Shown: piece by piece, positions 20,359 through 28,982 of the stretch | How the letters are laid out: each line of letters opens with the position of its first letter | Numbering within the stretch: position 1 is the stretch's first letter | NCBI GenBank assembly: GCA_014584345.1 | Contig: JACTNB010000019.1 | Coordinates: 124,001 to 188,000, forward strand | Length of the DNA: 64,000 nt | Direction of reading: 5' to 3' | DNA from: Planctomycetota bacterium | Lineage (GTDB): Bacteria; Planctomycetota; Planctomycetia; Planctomycetales; Planctomycetaceae | The notes under the pieces: model-generated | The model's database searches: none | What the model was told of the DNA's origin: nothing | Seen by the model: the letters and a program-made list of their open reading frames with translations, nothing else | Translations under genes and position numbers: made by a program

Positions 20359-22074
20359 TCAAGACAGCCAATCGGGCCTGAACAACATGACCAGCCCCAG
20401 CAATGCGATGGCGGAACCACTCAACAGTTTCAACCAGCGACCGTGTTGCTCCTGCATTTTACGGCGATCGAGCGTGACCACCACGATCCCCACCATCAGG
20501 GCATCGTCCAGCATGTAGGCCAGAATGTACAGCAGGAGAAAGGTGTAATTCTTCCAGGCGGGAAAACCCTGTTGTGTCAGAATTTGTGAATACAACGCGG
20601 GCAAACCCGCCGTGCAGAGCAGTTCCACTAGATTCACCAGCACCGCCAGCACCGCCGCGCCACAAATGGCCGCCGTCAGATTTTCCGCTGTCACGATCCG
20701 CCGCACCCGCGCGTAAATCCCCGGCTTGGCCGATTCCGGGATCGAAAGTGATACGCCTTGTTTGAAGGCAAAAAAATCCTTGATATGAATCGTCCCGATC
20801 CCCAAGGCCAGCACCGCCAGCGCGATCTGCACGGTTCGCAAATATCCGACCAGCAGAAACACGTTCAGCCAGGCCGCCATGAACGCAAGGTAGGCCAGTC
20901 CGCTGATGACCACGAACGTCCCCGCCACCGCCAGTATTTTGACACGACTCTTCAAATTCACCAGCACCGACAGCAGGAACAACAGCACCCACATCGCGCA
21001 CGGATTAAACCCATCCACCAGCCCCACCAGGAACGTAAAGGCAGGCATCCCCAGCGCGGAAACCGACAATCGCCCCAGCACCGGTACTTCCATCCCATTC
21101 GGCTGCTCGCCGGATAACACCGGGAGATTCCCCAGATCATCCAGGGGTGTCTCGTCCCCGGCTGGAGCAACGGGAATCGCCGGCAGATCGTCGAGGGGAG
21201 AATCGATGTACTCCGCTTGCGCCAGTCCTGTCGCGAGCGGTATCCCCCAGCCGGCCAGCAGCGGAGAAATCCCTCGAACATCGCCCCCATTCCATAACGA
21301 CACCCCACGCCTCGGGTGCGAATTCCCGGAAGTCTCCGTCCCCGCGCCGGTGGGCCGAGGACGCGGTGGTGGACAAGGGACCGTCCAGGTATTCAGGGTA
21401 GACTCTATTTTTCTCCCCTGAATCTCGTCGCTGATCCAGCCCACCGAAATCTCGTTGCAAAACTGAATCACCGGATAACTGACGGCCTTGACTTGATACT
21501 TATCCGTCATTTGCTGCAGATACTTGACGGCGTTTGCGTCGCTGGTGACATCGAATCGCACGAACTTGAAACAGGGATATCGGGATTCGATGCGGGACAG
21601 AAAGGCTTTTGCGGCATCGCAGTGATTGCAACCGGGCCGCACAAAAATGTTTACCGTCAGCATCGCGTCCAGTTCATGCGGCAACAGATCCAGATCCTGT
21701 ATGTCGTACAGCAAATACTTGCAGCCATACAGCGCGGGGGGCATTGCCTGGGGGAGGCGAAAGTAATTTTGTATCTGGCGAAACCGGTCCGCCACCCGGG
21801 CGTCCTGATCCATGTTCAGCACCCGCAGGGAAACATTTTCGCGTGCATCCACATACGCGCGCGCCCGTTCCGCAATTTGCGATCCCAGCGGATCGTTCTG
21901 GCGCAGATAGAATTCCAGCACCACGCAACGACGCGGCTCCACGGACTGCTGTCCCCAAACTGCAGTCACACAGCCCGATACCAGCCACAACGCGACGATC
22001 ACGCCAAGCCAGGAAGGACACTCGATCCCCTTCCGCCTCCTTGTTGCACAAAGCCGCGGACAGTACCCAAACAT
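20359..22074 (-). CDS. Thioredoxin-like domain fused to a CcdA/DsbD-type membrane redox conduit
   Basis: 571 residues. Start ATG 22074, chosen because GGGGAG lies 8 bases upstream; the frame extends to a TTG at 22104. An N-terminal signal or anchor (GVIVALWLVSGC, possibly a lipobox) is followed by a glutaredoxin/thioredoxin-like domain with RPGCNHC (Cys149, Cys152). A Pro-rich linker and a C-terminal six- to eight-helix module follow. The module has paired conserved cysteines in the helices FNPCAMWVLLFLL and LVELLCTAGLPAL, as in DsbD-beta/CcdA, which pass electrons from cytosolic thioredoxin across the membrane. It should keep extracytoplasmic thiols reduced. The neighbouring upstream gene encodes a 14-cysteine secreted protein. 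Family placement is firm; the substrate is inferred. Confidence 0.85.
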   Translation of the reverse strand: MFGYCPRLCATRRRKGIECPSWLGVIVALWLVSGCVTAVWGQQSVEPRRCVVLEFYLRQNDPLGSQIAERARAYVDARENVSLRVLNMDQDARVADRFRQIQNYFRLPQAMPPALYGCKYLLYDIQDLDLLPHELDAMLTVNIFVRPGCNHCDAAKAFLSRIESRYPCFKFVRFDVTSDANAVKYLQQMTDKYQVKAVSYPVIQFCNEISVGWISDEIQGRKIESTLNTWTVPCPPPRPRPTGAGTETSGNSHPRRGVSLWNGGDVRGISPLLAGWGIPLATGLAQAEYIDSPLDDLPAIPVAPAGDETPLDDLGNLPVLSGEQPNGMEVPVLGRLSVSALGMPAFTFLVGLVDGFNPCAMWVLLFLLSVLVNLKSRVKILAVAGTFVVISGLAYLAFMAAWLNVFLLVGYLRTVQIALAVLALGIGTIHIKDFFAFKQGVSLSIPESAKPGIYARVRRIVTAENLTAAICGAAVLAVLVNLVELLCTAGLPALYSQILTQQGFPAWKNYTFLLLYILAYMLDDALMVGIVVVTLDRRKMQEQHGRWLKLLSGSAIALLGLVMLFRPDWLS

Positions 22075-22310
22075 GTGCAACTCCCCAAAATACCTGTCGT
22101 ACAACCCAATTACTTCTTACTTCGATTGTAGCCCGCCCGGCGGATCAAAAATGATTTCCCAACCGGAAATATTGTCGCAGATTCCCCCCGCGGAAACGAG
22201 CGTAACACGCCTCGCCAACAAGCCACAGGGTCTGCGCGGAGCAGGATGTGCAAGGCAGGACGACACGGCAGAAGAGCGGATTGCGGAATCGCCCCCGCGG
22301 CGCGGACCTG

Positions 22311-22352
22311 AAAAACAAAAAAGGCTATTCAAAACGAATTTTGAATAGCCTT
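22311..22352 (-). terminator. Strong terminator with UUCG tetraloop after the Cys-rich gene
   Basis: A perfect 14-bp stem (AAGGCTATTCAAAA at 22321-22334 with its complement at 22339-22352) closes a 4-base loop that reads TTCG on the minus strand. TTTTGTTTTT follows. It lies about 97 bases beyond the stop at 22449 and separates that gene from the thiol-redox gene. The rest of 22075-22448 shows no gene. Confidence 0.92.
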
Positions 22353-22448
22353 GGAAGACTCACACGAAATTCATCATGCCAGACGATTGTTACCGGAACC
22401 AGCAGAGAGCGAATTCCCCCTCGCGCTTTCGTCCGGTATCATCAGGCA

Positions 22449-22712
22449 CTACTTGACCGCTTCATCCTTTTCGTCCTTGACGGGACATTCTTCCTTCTTT
22501 TCGCAGCAAGCCTTGGTTTCACAGCAAGCCTTCGGTTCGCAGCAGGTGGTCTTGCAGCAATTCGTGTAGCAGCAGTTCGTGTAGTAGTAGCAAGGGGTGT
22601 AACAGCGGCGAGCCCTGCGGCAACGGCGGCCGGCATCGGCATCCGTAACCAGCATTCCAGTGAAGATCGCCAGAACGACCACGGACGCAATCAGCTTGAC
22701 ACTCGACTTCAT
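22449..22712 (-). CDS. Small secreted cysteine-rich protein
   Basis: 87 residues from ATG 22712, which has AAGGAG 7 bases upstream. A clear Sec signal peptide (LIASVVVLAIFTGML, cleavage after ADA) leaves a mature chain of about 60 residues with 14 cysteines. These are largely in CC pairs at regular spacing: CC-x3-CC-x3-CC-x4-CC-x4-CC-x5-C. The N-terminus of the mature part is Arg-rich (GRRCRRARRC) and Tyr-rich (YTPCYYYTN); the C-terminus is Lys/Glu-rich. No family is recognised. It could be a disulfide-cross-linked wall or envelope component, or a metal-binding protein. It is monocistronic, with its own strong terminator, and lies beside a DsbD-like gene. Codon choice and signal peptide make it a confident gene; function is unknown. 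Confidence 0.88.
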   Translation of the reverse strand: MKSSVKLIASVVVLAIFTGMLVTDADAGRRCRRARRCYTPCYYYTNCCYTNCCKTTCCEPKACCETKACCEKKEECPVKDEKDEAVK

Positions 22713-23047
22713 CTCTTTCTCCTTTGTCTCGAATACCAACTCTCCATACCGAACGATTCGGCAGTGTCAATTACTGTTTTATGTACACTCTCCGCAACCG
22801 TCAACCTATTTGCCTCAAATTACTCATTTATTTCACAATCATTCATTTACCCCATTGTGCAGATTCACGACAGGCTTGCCTGATATCTCAGGGCCTGCGA
22901 ACTTTCTTACCGGTAACCAAAAAGCCATCCGACCTGTAGCATATGGCCACGCTCGCCGAGTGGTTCGTGTCTGGGGAACACCACCGCGAGACAATTGAAG
23001 ACCGCTCCCTGGCGCAATTCCACCTCGGACAATCGACTGGATATCTT
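22713..23047. other. Divergent intergenic region, no gene seen
   Basis: 335 bases between the Cys-rich gene (minus) and the GGQ protein gene (plus). It is AT-richer than its surroundings and must hold both promoters; none could be assigned confidently. The frame of the plus-strand gene remains open upstream to 22943, but this part is judged untranslated. Confidence 0.4.
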
Positions 23048-23554
23048 ATGCACCCTTGCTTTTTATCCGAGGATCAACTTCTCGCCGACTGCACCACGAT
23101 CCGCCAGCGGCGCAGTGGCCCTGGGGGGCAACACCGTAACAAGGTGGAAACCGCGATCCGCCTTGAACACCGTCCCTCGGGGCTGACCGCGCAGGCCAGC
23201 GAGCGGCGTTCCCAAGCAGAGAATCTCAAGGAAGCGCTGTTTCGCCTGCGACTGGAACTCGCATTAAACCTCCGCTCTAATGAACCGGTAGCGACTGCGG
23301 AAGAGGTATCGACTCTCTGGATGTCACGCGTCCGCACGGGACGGATGGCGGTCAACCCCGGCCATGCGGATTTCCCGGCCCTGCTCGCTGAAGCGCTCGA
23401 TGTACTGCAGCGGGTTGACTGGGACCACAAACAGGCCGCCGAGCGACTGCGGATCTCCCCGTCGCAGTTACTCAAGTTGATTAAACTCGAACCGCGTGCC
23501 TGGCTCCTGCTCAACACGCGTCGCCAAGAACGGGGACTGCATCCGCTGGCTTGA
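23048..23554 (+). CDS. Class-I release-factor-like GGQ protein (peptidyl-tRNA hydrolase domain)
   Basis: 168 residues from ATG 23048 (an open extension to 22943 is thought untranslated). The N-terminal part carries the RF-1 catalytic loop RRSGPGGQHRNKVETAI, with GGQ at residues 26-28. This hydrolyses peptidyl-tRNA in the ribosomal A site. There is no codon-recognition domain (no PxT/SPF), so it is not RF1 or RF2. Instead of the basic tail of ArfB/YaeJ it has a C-terminal region (residues about 105-168) with a helix-turn-helix-like stretch, AAERLRISPSQLLKLIK. Similar proteins are annotated in planctomycetes as 'peptide chain release factor-like'. A role in ribosome rescue is likely; how the factor is positioned without a basic tail is open. 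Confidence 0.85.
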   Translation: MHPCFLSEDQLLADCTTIRQRRSGPGGQHRNKVETAIRLEHRPSGLTAQASERRSQAENLKEALFRLRLELALNLRSNEPVATAEEVSTLWMSRVRTGRMAVNPGHADFPALLAEALDVLQRVDWDHKQAAERLRISPSQLLKLIKLEPRAWLLLNTRRQERGLHPLA

Positions 23555-23710
23555 AATTTGCAATAAAAAGGGGCTGATCCGTCTTGTCCTCGCATGAAAT
23601 GACTCCCTGCGGCGGGTATGCTGACATTTCAAATCGAGCGTTTCAGCCGGTGTCGATCCACCCGGATCCATCAAACGCAACTTTTTTTCCTCTGGCATGT
23701 GGGACCAGCG

Positions 23711-25345
23711 ATGCAAGAGATCCACGAGGCCCTGCCGACCGAAGAACTTTCCACGAAACCGGCCAAAAAAATCTGGCGGCGTTTCTGGGGTGGGCTGGCC
23801 CTGTTCCTGCTGGTCGCCCTTCCGGCCTGGGTGTATTTCAATTTTTTGCGGGATATTCCATTAAGAATTTCGCCCCGCACAACCTACCTCACGGAACCCC
23901 TCGATGAACACGGCCGATTCGATTATGCAACCGCACTCCACGCCCGCCTGCTGAAGGGCCTCCCCCCGGAAGACAATCTCTTTCCCCTGATACTGCAAGT
24001 TCTGGGTGTCGACGCGACCGAATGGGCAGAACAGCTGGAATTGCTCGAACAGCAGGCCCCCTGGCTGGATTTCAACAGCCTGCCGCAAAAACGCCGCTGG
24101 ATCTCGCTAACCGAACAAGCCAATGAGATAACGTCCATGGAATCCATCCTGCACATGGCAACACACAAGGTGGAACTCGACGCGTATGCCGAATGGCAGA
24201 AAAAGGAAGAGCAGATCCGGCAGGCATGCCAGGCTCCGTTTCGCGATGAAGACTTCCCCTGGATCGCCGAGCATTTGCGGAAGCAGGAACCAATCTTGCG
24301 TGAATGTTTTGCGTTTCGAGAACGGCGAGGCTGTGAAATCCCCTTTATCCTCGACAGGGAAACCTACGCGGAATCATTCTCGTCGGCGTTGGGATATCAA
24401 AACCATCTGACGGTCGATCTGACGGCTTATGCCATGTGGCAACTGTCCCGGGGCGAGACCGAAATCGCTCTCGACGCATTACACACGGCCTGGCATTTGT
24501 GCGATCAACTGATCACCCTGCCCCGCATGGAGATTTACTGGACGATTACGTCCTATCGGAATGAATACGTCTACCCTGCCCTCGGCCATATCGCCATGCA
24601 CCCTTCGGTGACCGCGGAGCAGAAGGCCCGCTTTCGTCGGCTGATTGCCTCCAGCCAGTCACCGGATTACGACGCGCTGCAATTGATCACGCGCATCGGC
24701 ACTCTGGAAATGCTGCCTCTGTTTGCGGAAGTAGAACTCATGGAAATCTATGCGCTCGGAGACTGGGCAGACAACCTGGGCTTGATCGACTCCCTCGGAC
24801 TGAAGTTCGATCAGAATGCCGCCTTGTCCACCTTGAATGATTACTTTGATCGTCTGGAGCAACTGCGGCAATTTCAGGATCCCCACGAACGGACCCTGCA
24901 ACGCGAAGCCGCCTACAATCAGTTCGCCATCGAAGCGGAGCAGGCCAGCCTGGCACAATTCGCGAAGCTGATGCTGGGCGGTCAACGGGCGCGTGGGCAT
25001 TTTATTGCTAGGCGAATGATCGCGGAATGGATTGGCATGCTGGAATTCATGGACTTCGCCGAAGACCAGCGTAAGCTTGAAACGCGCCGCACGCTGCTGT
25101 TGCTGCTGCTGGCCGTCGGCGAATATCGCGATCGGGAAGGACATTACCCAGCGAAGCTGGACGATCTGGTCCCCGAGTATTTCGACGAAATTCCGCTGGA
25201 TCGCTACGCGAACGCCCCGTTCCGCTACGAAGTCGACAACCAGACCCTCCAGATCCATTCGGTGGGCCTCAACGGCAGCGACGATGGCGGATTGCTGCAA
25301 CCCGAAGCGGGCGACGACATCGCCTTTGGCAACAAATTCCCTTGA
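23711..25345 (+). CDS. Uncharacterised membrane-anchored protein with pseudopilin-like C-terminus
   Basis: 544 residues from ATG 23711 (the frame is open from 23618). One transmembrane segment near the N-terminus (FWGGLALFLLVALPAWVYFNF) follows a short acidic cytoplasmic part. A large, mostly helical domain with no family I recognise comes next. The last 80 residues (EGHYPAKLDDLVPEYFDEIPLD, then QIHSVGLNGSDDGG) resemble the C-terminal part of type II secretion pseudopilins, where a Ca-binding loop is expected. This module recurs at the end of many planctomycete membrane proteins. Codon use is normal. Function is unknown. The neighbours (GGQ protein, hypoxanthine phosphoribosyltransferase) give no clear hint; the phosphoribosyltransferase gene follows after 121 bases. 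Confidence 0.8.
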   Translation: MQEIHEALPTEELSTKPAKKIWRRFWGGLALFLLVALPAWVYFNFLRDIPLRISPRTTYLTEPLDEHGRFDYATALHARLLKGLPPEDNLFPLILQVLGVDATEWAEQLELLEQQAPWLDFNSLPQKRRWISLTEQANEITSMESILHMATHKVELDAYAEWQKKEEQIRQACQAPFRDEDFPWIAEHLRKQEPILRECFAFRERRGCEIPFILDRETYAESFSSALGYQNHLTVDLTAYAMWQLSRGETEIALDALHTAWHLCDQLITLPRMEIYWTITSYRNEYVYPALGHIAMHPSVTAEQKARFRRLIASSQSPDYDALQLITRIGTLEMLPLFAEVELMEIYALGDWADNLGLIDSLGLKFDQNAALSTLNDYFDRLEQLRQFQDPHERTLQREAAYNQFAIEAEQASLAQFAKLMLGGQRARGHFIARRMIAEWIGMLEFMDFAEDQRKLETRRTLLLLLLAVGEYRDREGHYPAKLDDLVPEYFDEIPLDRYANAPFRYEVDNQTLQIHSVGLNGSDDGGLLQPEAGDDIAFGNKFP

Positions 25346-25466
25346 AACGATCGACTGCTTTCCGAGAGACTGCACGATCTTCTTGATCATCAATCCCTGG
25401 CATCTCAATCCTACCCGGTTCGAGATAACCCGGATCTCCACCCCAATCACAGGAATTTATATTCTG

Positions 25467-26015
25467 GTGTCCCGCAAGCATACCTTAAAGGTGCTCATTC
25501 CGCAGGCGCGCATCGAGCAACGTCTGGACGAACTGGCCGAGGAAATTTCCACCCGGTATCATGACCGCCCGCTCACGTTGCTGGGTGTCATGACGGGAAG
25601 CCTGCTGTTTCTGGCCGATCTGATGAAACGGTTGCGCGTCCCGCATCAGGTGGGAGTCATTCAGGCCAGCAGTTATCCCGGCAACGCCACCACGCCCGGG
25701 GAATTGAAATGCAACCTGGAATTTCTACCTCCGCTACGGCAGCGGGATGTGCTGCTGATCGACGATATTCTCGATACGGGGCAAACATTGCAGGCCCTCG
25801 TTGGGCAACTCGAACTCCATCAGCCGGCCAGCTTGCGGACCGCCGTGCTACTTTGGAAACGGGAACGGACACGCACAACGCTGCAACCCGACTTTCTCGG
25901 TTTTCCGATCGACGATCATTTCGTCGTCGGATACGGACTCGACTACGACGACAACTACCGCCACCTGACCGACATTCATCTCGTGGAATTCACTCCCGCG
26001 CCACCACCCCGATAA
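25467..26015 (+). CDS. hpt: Hypoxanthine phosphoribosyltransferase
   Basis: 182 residues, a usual length for the family. It converts hypoxanthine or guanine plus PRPP to IMP or GMP in purine salvage. The PRPP-binding motif is VLLIDDILDTGQTL. The N-terminal LLGVMTGSLLFLADLMKRL is the hood/pyrophosphate-binding part, and GFPIDDHFVVGYGLDYDDNYRHL is the characteristic C-terminal purine-binding stretch. The start is GTG at 25467 with AGGAAT upstream; no ATG fits, as the frame upstream overlaps the previous gene out of frame. It ends 72 bases from the convergent histidine kinase gene. Confidence 0.92.
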   Translation: MSRKHTLKVLIPQARIEQRLDELAEEISTRYHDRPLTLLGVMTGSLLFLADLMKRLRVPHQVGVIQASSYPGNATTPGELKCNLEFLPPLRQRDVLLIDDILDTGQTLQALVGQLELHQPASLRTAVLLWKRERTRTTLQPDFLGFPIDDHFVVGYGLDYDDNYRHLTDIHLVEFTPAPPPR

Positions 26016-26019
26016 GTCG

Positions 26020-26066
26020 CGTTTCCCTCCCGCTTCCCTCGAGCGAGCCGAGACTGCGGGGAAACG
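26020..26066. terminator. Possible bidirectional terminator between convergent genes
   Basis: An 8-bp inverted repeat CGTTTCCC/GGGAAACG (26020-26027, 26059-26066) encloses a smaller palindrome around CTCGAGCGAG in the 72-base gap between hpt and the kinase gene. There is no T-run, so the call is weak. Confidence 0.3.
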
Positions 26067-26087
26067 GGACAGGCCAAACAGCGGGGC

Positions 26088-27857
26088 TCACGAGGAGAGC
26101 GTGCGATCCTCGTTCCCGTTTTGCCCGCGAGGATGTTCCCCCTCGGCGGCTTCGCTGGAATAGGGCCACTCGAGCGTGAAGCAGGCTCCGTGATTCGGTT
26201 CGCTGTCCAGCAGAATATCGCCCCCGTGTTCTCGCAGAATTTTGCGACTGACAGCCAGCCCGATGCCGGTTCCTCGCGCCCCCTTGGTCGATTCAAACAC
26301 TTGAAAAATCTTGTCCCGCAAGCTGGCGGGAATTCCCGGGCCGTTGTCTTGCACCTTCACTACCAGATGCTCCGCGGCCTGGTCGAAGGAGGTCGTGACA
26401 GTGACCAGGCCCCCATCCGCGGGTTGTTCCGCGGCATCAATGGCATTGGTGACGATATTCAGCACGGCACGATGTATTCCTTCCGGATCGAAGGAAGAGG
26501 ACGGTATTGGTTCTCCCAATTTGGCGATCAAACGCACGCCACACTCGGCGGCCCGCGATTCCATCAATTCACATACGTCGGCCACGATTTCATTCAGGGA
26601 AGCCAACTCCATGCGGGGGGCCCGTTCCTTGCTGAACGTCAGCATGTCCATCACCAGGTGGTAAATCTTGTCCTGATTCTTCTCCACCAGGCTCCACCCC
26701 TTGCGGATGAGGTCCTGGTCGTTCTGGTTCAGCCCCATGTCGATCAGGTAACTCCCGCCCCGCACGCCTTGAAGAATGTTCTTGATGTGATGGCTCAACG
26801 TGGCGATGGTTTGACCGATCGCCGCCAGACGCTCCGCATCCACCAGCGATTGCTGATAACGGAAATTCTCGATCGCCAGGGCACATTGCCGACCCACCGC
26901 CGTCAACAACCGGAGTTGTTCGTCCGTCAAATGAGTTTCCGAGCGGGCGGCTGCCCCCAGCACGTGTTGAGGATCCGTCAGATCGAGATAAATCACCCCC
27001 AGCAGCGCCATCCGCCCCTGCATCGGCACGCAGAGCGCTTCCTGCACTCCCGCTTGCAGAATACTCTGTCCCGGATCGAAACGCGTATCGTGCAGCGGAT
27101 CGCTGGTGCGGACCGCCTGCCCCGTCTTGAGAACATAATCGACGATCGACTTGGAAATCGGCATCCGCAACGGCTCGGCCCCACGCACGATCCTGCTGGC
27201 TTCCTCGTCCTGGCCCTCCGTCGGCAACGCGGAACGTTGGGCGCTGGCCTGGGGGACCACCAGGCCCGTTTCCGTATCGATCAGCAACATGCAGCCGCGA
27301 TCCGCGTGTACCGTGTGCAGAATCATCCGCAACACGCGTTCCAGCAGTTCGGTCATCGTCATCGAGGGACGCACCGCCTGTTCGGCAATATTCCCCATCA
27401 CCCGCAGGATATCCGCGGGGCGCAGCCGCTCCGCGCTCACCGCCTGCGACGACTTGCCGGTCTTCAAATCGTCCGGCGAAAACGTCCGTACAATCTGAGA
27501 ATGCCCCTGCAACGAACTCCCGCCGATCAGATCGACGTTCATCAACGACGATTCCTGCTGTTTCGGCAAGGCAAACACCAGCGTGCTGCGACCCAGGCGT
27601 ATCTGGTCGCCCGATTCCAGAAATCGCTGCTTGATCGGCTGCCCATTCACGAAGGTGCCGTTGGAACTGTTGAGGTCTTCCAGTACCCAGCCCCCATCCC
27701 GAGGCACGATCCGGGCATGCACGCGCGAAGCCTCCGTATCCAGGATGCGGATCGGATTCTGGGCACCACGGCCAATGACCATGCTCCCGGAAAGATCAAA
27801 ACGCACGCCCTGATCATTCCCCTCGATCACCAGTAGTGTCGCTCGTGCCTCGGACAT
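26088..27857 (-). CDS. FHA-GAF sensor histidine kinase
   Basis: 589 residues, cytoplasmic with no membrane segment. An N-terminal FHA phosphothreonine-binding domain (residues about 8-95; VIGRGAQNPIRI, SRVHARI, NSSNGTF) is followed by a GAF domain (about 165-335; RGCMLLID, EALCVPMQ, GVIYLDL). A HisKA-type domain with phospho-acceptor LSHHIKNILQG follows (His near 356), then a HATPase domain with N box NIVTNAIDAA, DNGPGIP and GTGIGLAVS. It would autophosphorylate and pass phosphate to an unidentified response regulator; none is adjacent. The FHA domain suggests cross-talk with Ser/Thr kinases, common in planctomycetes. It is convergent with hpt and divergent from the aldolase gene. Confidence 0.94.
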   Translation of the reverse strand: MSEARATLLVIEGNDQGVRFDLSGSMVIGRGAQNPIRILDTEASRVHARIVPRDGGWVLEDLNSSNGTFVNGQPIKQRFLESGDQIRLGRSTLVFALPKQQESSLMNVDLIGGSSLQGHSQIVRTFSPDDLKTGKSSQAVSAERLRPADILRVMGNIAEQAVRPSMTMTELLERVLRMILHTVHADRGCMLLIDTETGLVVPQASAQRSALPTEGQDEEASRIVRGAEPLRMPISKSIVDYVLKTGQAVRTSDPLHDTRFDPGQSILQAGVQEALCVPMQGRMALLGVIYLDLTDPQHVLGAAARSETHLTDEQLRLLTAVGRQCALAIENFRYQQSLVDAERLAAIGQTIATLSHHIKNILQGVRGGSYLIDMGLNQNDQDLIRKGWSLVEKNQDKIYHLVMDMLTFSKERAPRMELASLNEIVADVCELMESRAAECGVRLIAKLGEPIPSSSFDPEGIHRAVLNIVTNAIDAAEQPADGGLVTVTTSFDQAAEHLVVKVQDNGPGIPASLRDKIFQVFESTKGARGTGIGLAVSRKILREHGGDILLDSEPNHGACFTLEWPYSSEAAEGEHPRGQNGNEDRTLSS

Positions 27858-28207
27858 GTCGTTTCAGTGAATACGAATTCTCAAACCGGGCCTGCTCCCG
27901 CGGATTGCCCGCCATCCCCGCATACCCCACTCTCGTGGACCAGCAGCGCCGCAAACCCATTCACGATCCCTCGTCCCGCAATCGGCTCCTGCCTTCGCTT
28001 CGACCTCCCTCGCATCGTAACCAAACCGCCGCGAATTTTCACCAGACCACGCCACCAATCCCCAACCCGACAACCTCGCCCAGGCTCGCTTTTCCAGCCG
28101 TTTCCTGGTATCGGTACTCACTGCGATCCTCGTTCCAGCCCGCCCCGATCGGCGGATTCGCCGGCCCGATCCGGCAATTCAGCATCTTACTTCACGGGAA
28201 CTCGTTC
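27858..28207. other. Divergent intergenic region, no gene seen
   Basis: 350 bases between the kinase gene (minus) and the aldolase gene (plus). The plus frame of the aldolase stays open through it, but the upstream translation (rich in Arg, Pro and Ser) looks non-coding. The aldolase start has its own SD at 28208. No repeat or confident promoter was found. Confidence 0.4.
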
Positions 28208-28861
28208 ATGCCTCAACACCACGAAATCCTTGCTCGACTGCTTCAGAATCGCCTCGTCGGCATCCTCCGGGCCAACTCGGGAGAGTTGCTGGTCGATGTT
28301 TGCCGGGCACTCATCGCCGGGGGAATGCACTGCATCGAAATCACCATGACCGTCCCCGGCGCCCTGCGAATCCTCGAACAGGCCCGAGCCGAACTGGGAG
28401 ACCAGATGCTGCTGGGGGCCGGGTCCGTGCTCGATCCCGAAACGGCCCGTCTCGTCATCCTGGCAGGGGCCGATTACATCGTCGCCCCCAACACCAATGT
28501 CGAAGTGATTCAACTGGCCAAACGCTATGGCAAACCGATCATACCCGGGGCCTTTACCCCCACCGAAATTATCCACGCCTGGCAATCGGGGGCGGATATC
28601 GTCAAGCTGTTTCCCTCCGATCCCATTGGCCCTGCATACCTGAAAGCCATCAAAGGCCCCTTGCCTCAAATCCGCATCATGCCCACCGGAGGCGTCTCCC
28701 TCGATACCATGGCCGAATTCTTCAACGCCGGCGCCTGTGCCGTCGGCATCGGCTCTACACTGCTCAAAAAGGAATGGCTCGATAACAAGAATTTAGCCGC
28801 CATCGAAGCCGAGGCTCGCAAATATGTCGAACTCGAACGTTCCCTCCGCAGCGGATGCTGA
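28208..28861 (+). CDS. eda: KDPG/KHG aldolase (2-dehydro-3-deoxyphosphogluconate aldolase)
   Basis: 217-residue class I aldolase. It cleaves 2-keto-3-deoxy-6-phosphogluconate to pyruvate and glyceraldehyde-3-phosphate (Entner-Doudoroff, or hexuronate breakdown). The catalytic glutamate is in IEITMTVPGA, and the Schiff-base lysine is in ADIVKLFPSD. GAGSVLDPE, PGAFTPTEI and MPTGGVSLDT mark the phosphate-binding TIM-barrel loops. Start ATG 28208 has GGGAA upstream. It stands alone, without edd or kdgK nearby, so in this organism it may serve sugar-acid catabolism from degraded polysaccharides (inference). Confidence 0.93.
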   Translation: MPQHHEILARLLQNRLVGILRANSGELLVDVCRALIAGGMHCIEITMTVPGALRILEQARAELGDQMLLGAGSVLDPETARLVILAGADYIVAPNTNVEVIQLAKRYGKPIIPGAFTPTEIIHAWQSGADIVKLFPSDPIGPAYLKAIKGPLPQIRIMPTGGVSLDTMAEFFNAGACAVGIGSTLLKKEWLDNKNLAAIEAEARKYVELERSLRSGC

Positions 28862-28982
28862 AACGTTCCGCCTCGGCCATTTCCCCCCGATCGATCCTTT
28901 CGCGCGAATTTGAACCCGCTTTGTGATTTCAAGGAAAAATAACTGAACACATGTAGACAACCCCGCCGACACACTCCATACT

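Noticed and set aside
28940..28960. Possible LexA/SOS box upstream of the Y-family polymerase.
   Set aside because: GAACACATGTAG contains a short palindrome but fits neither the CTGT-N8-ACAG nor the GAAC-N4-GTTC form, and no second site is seen.
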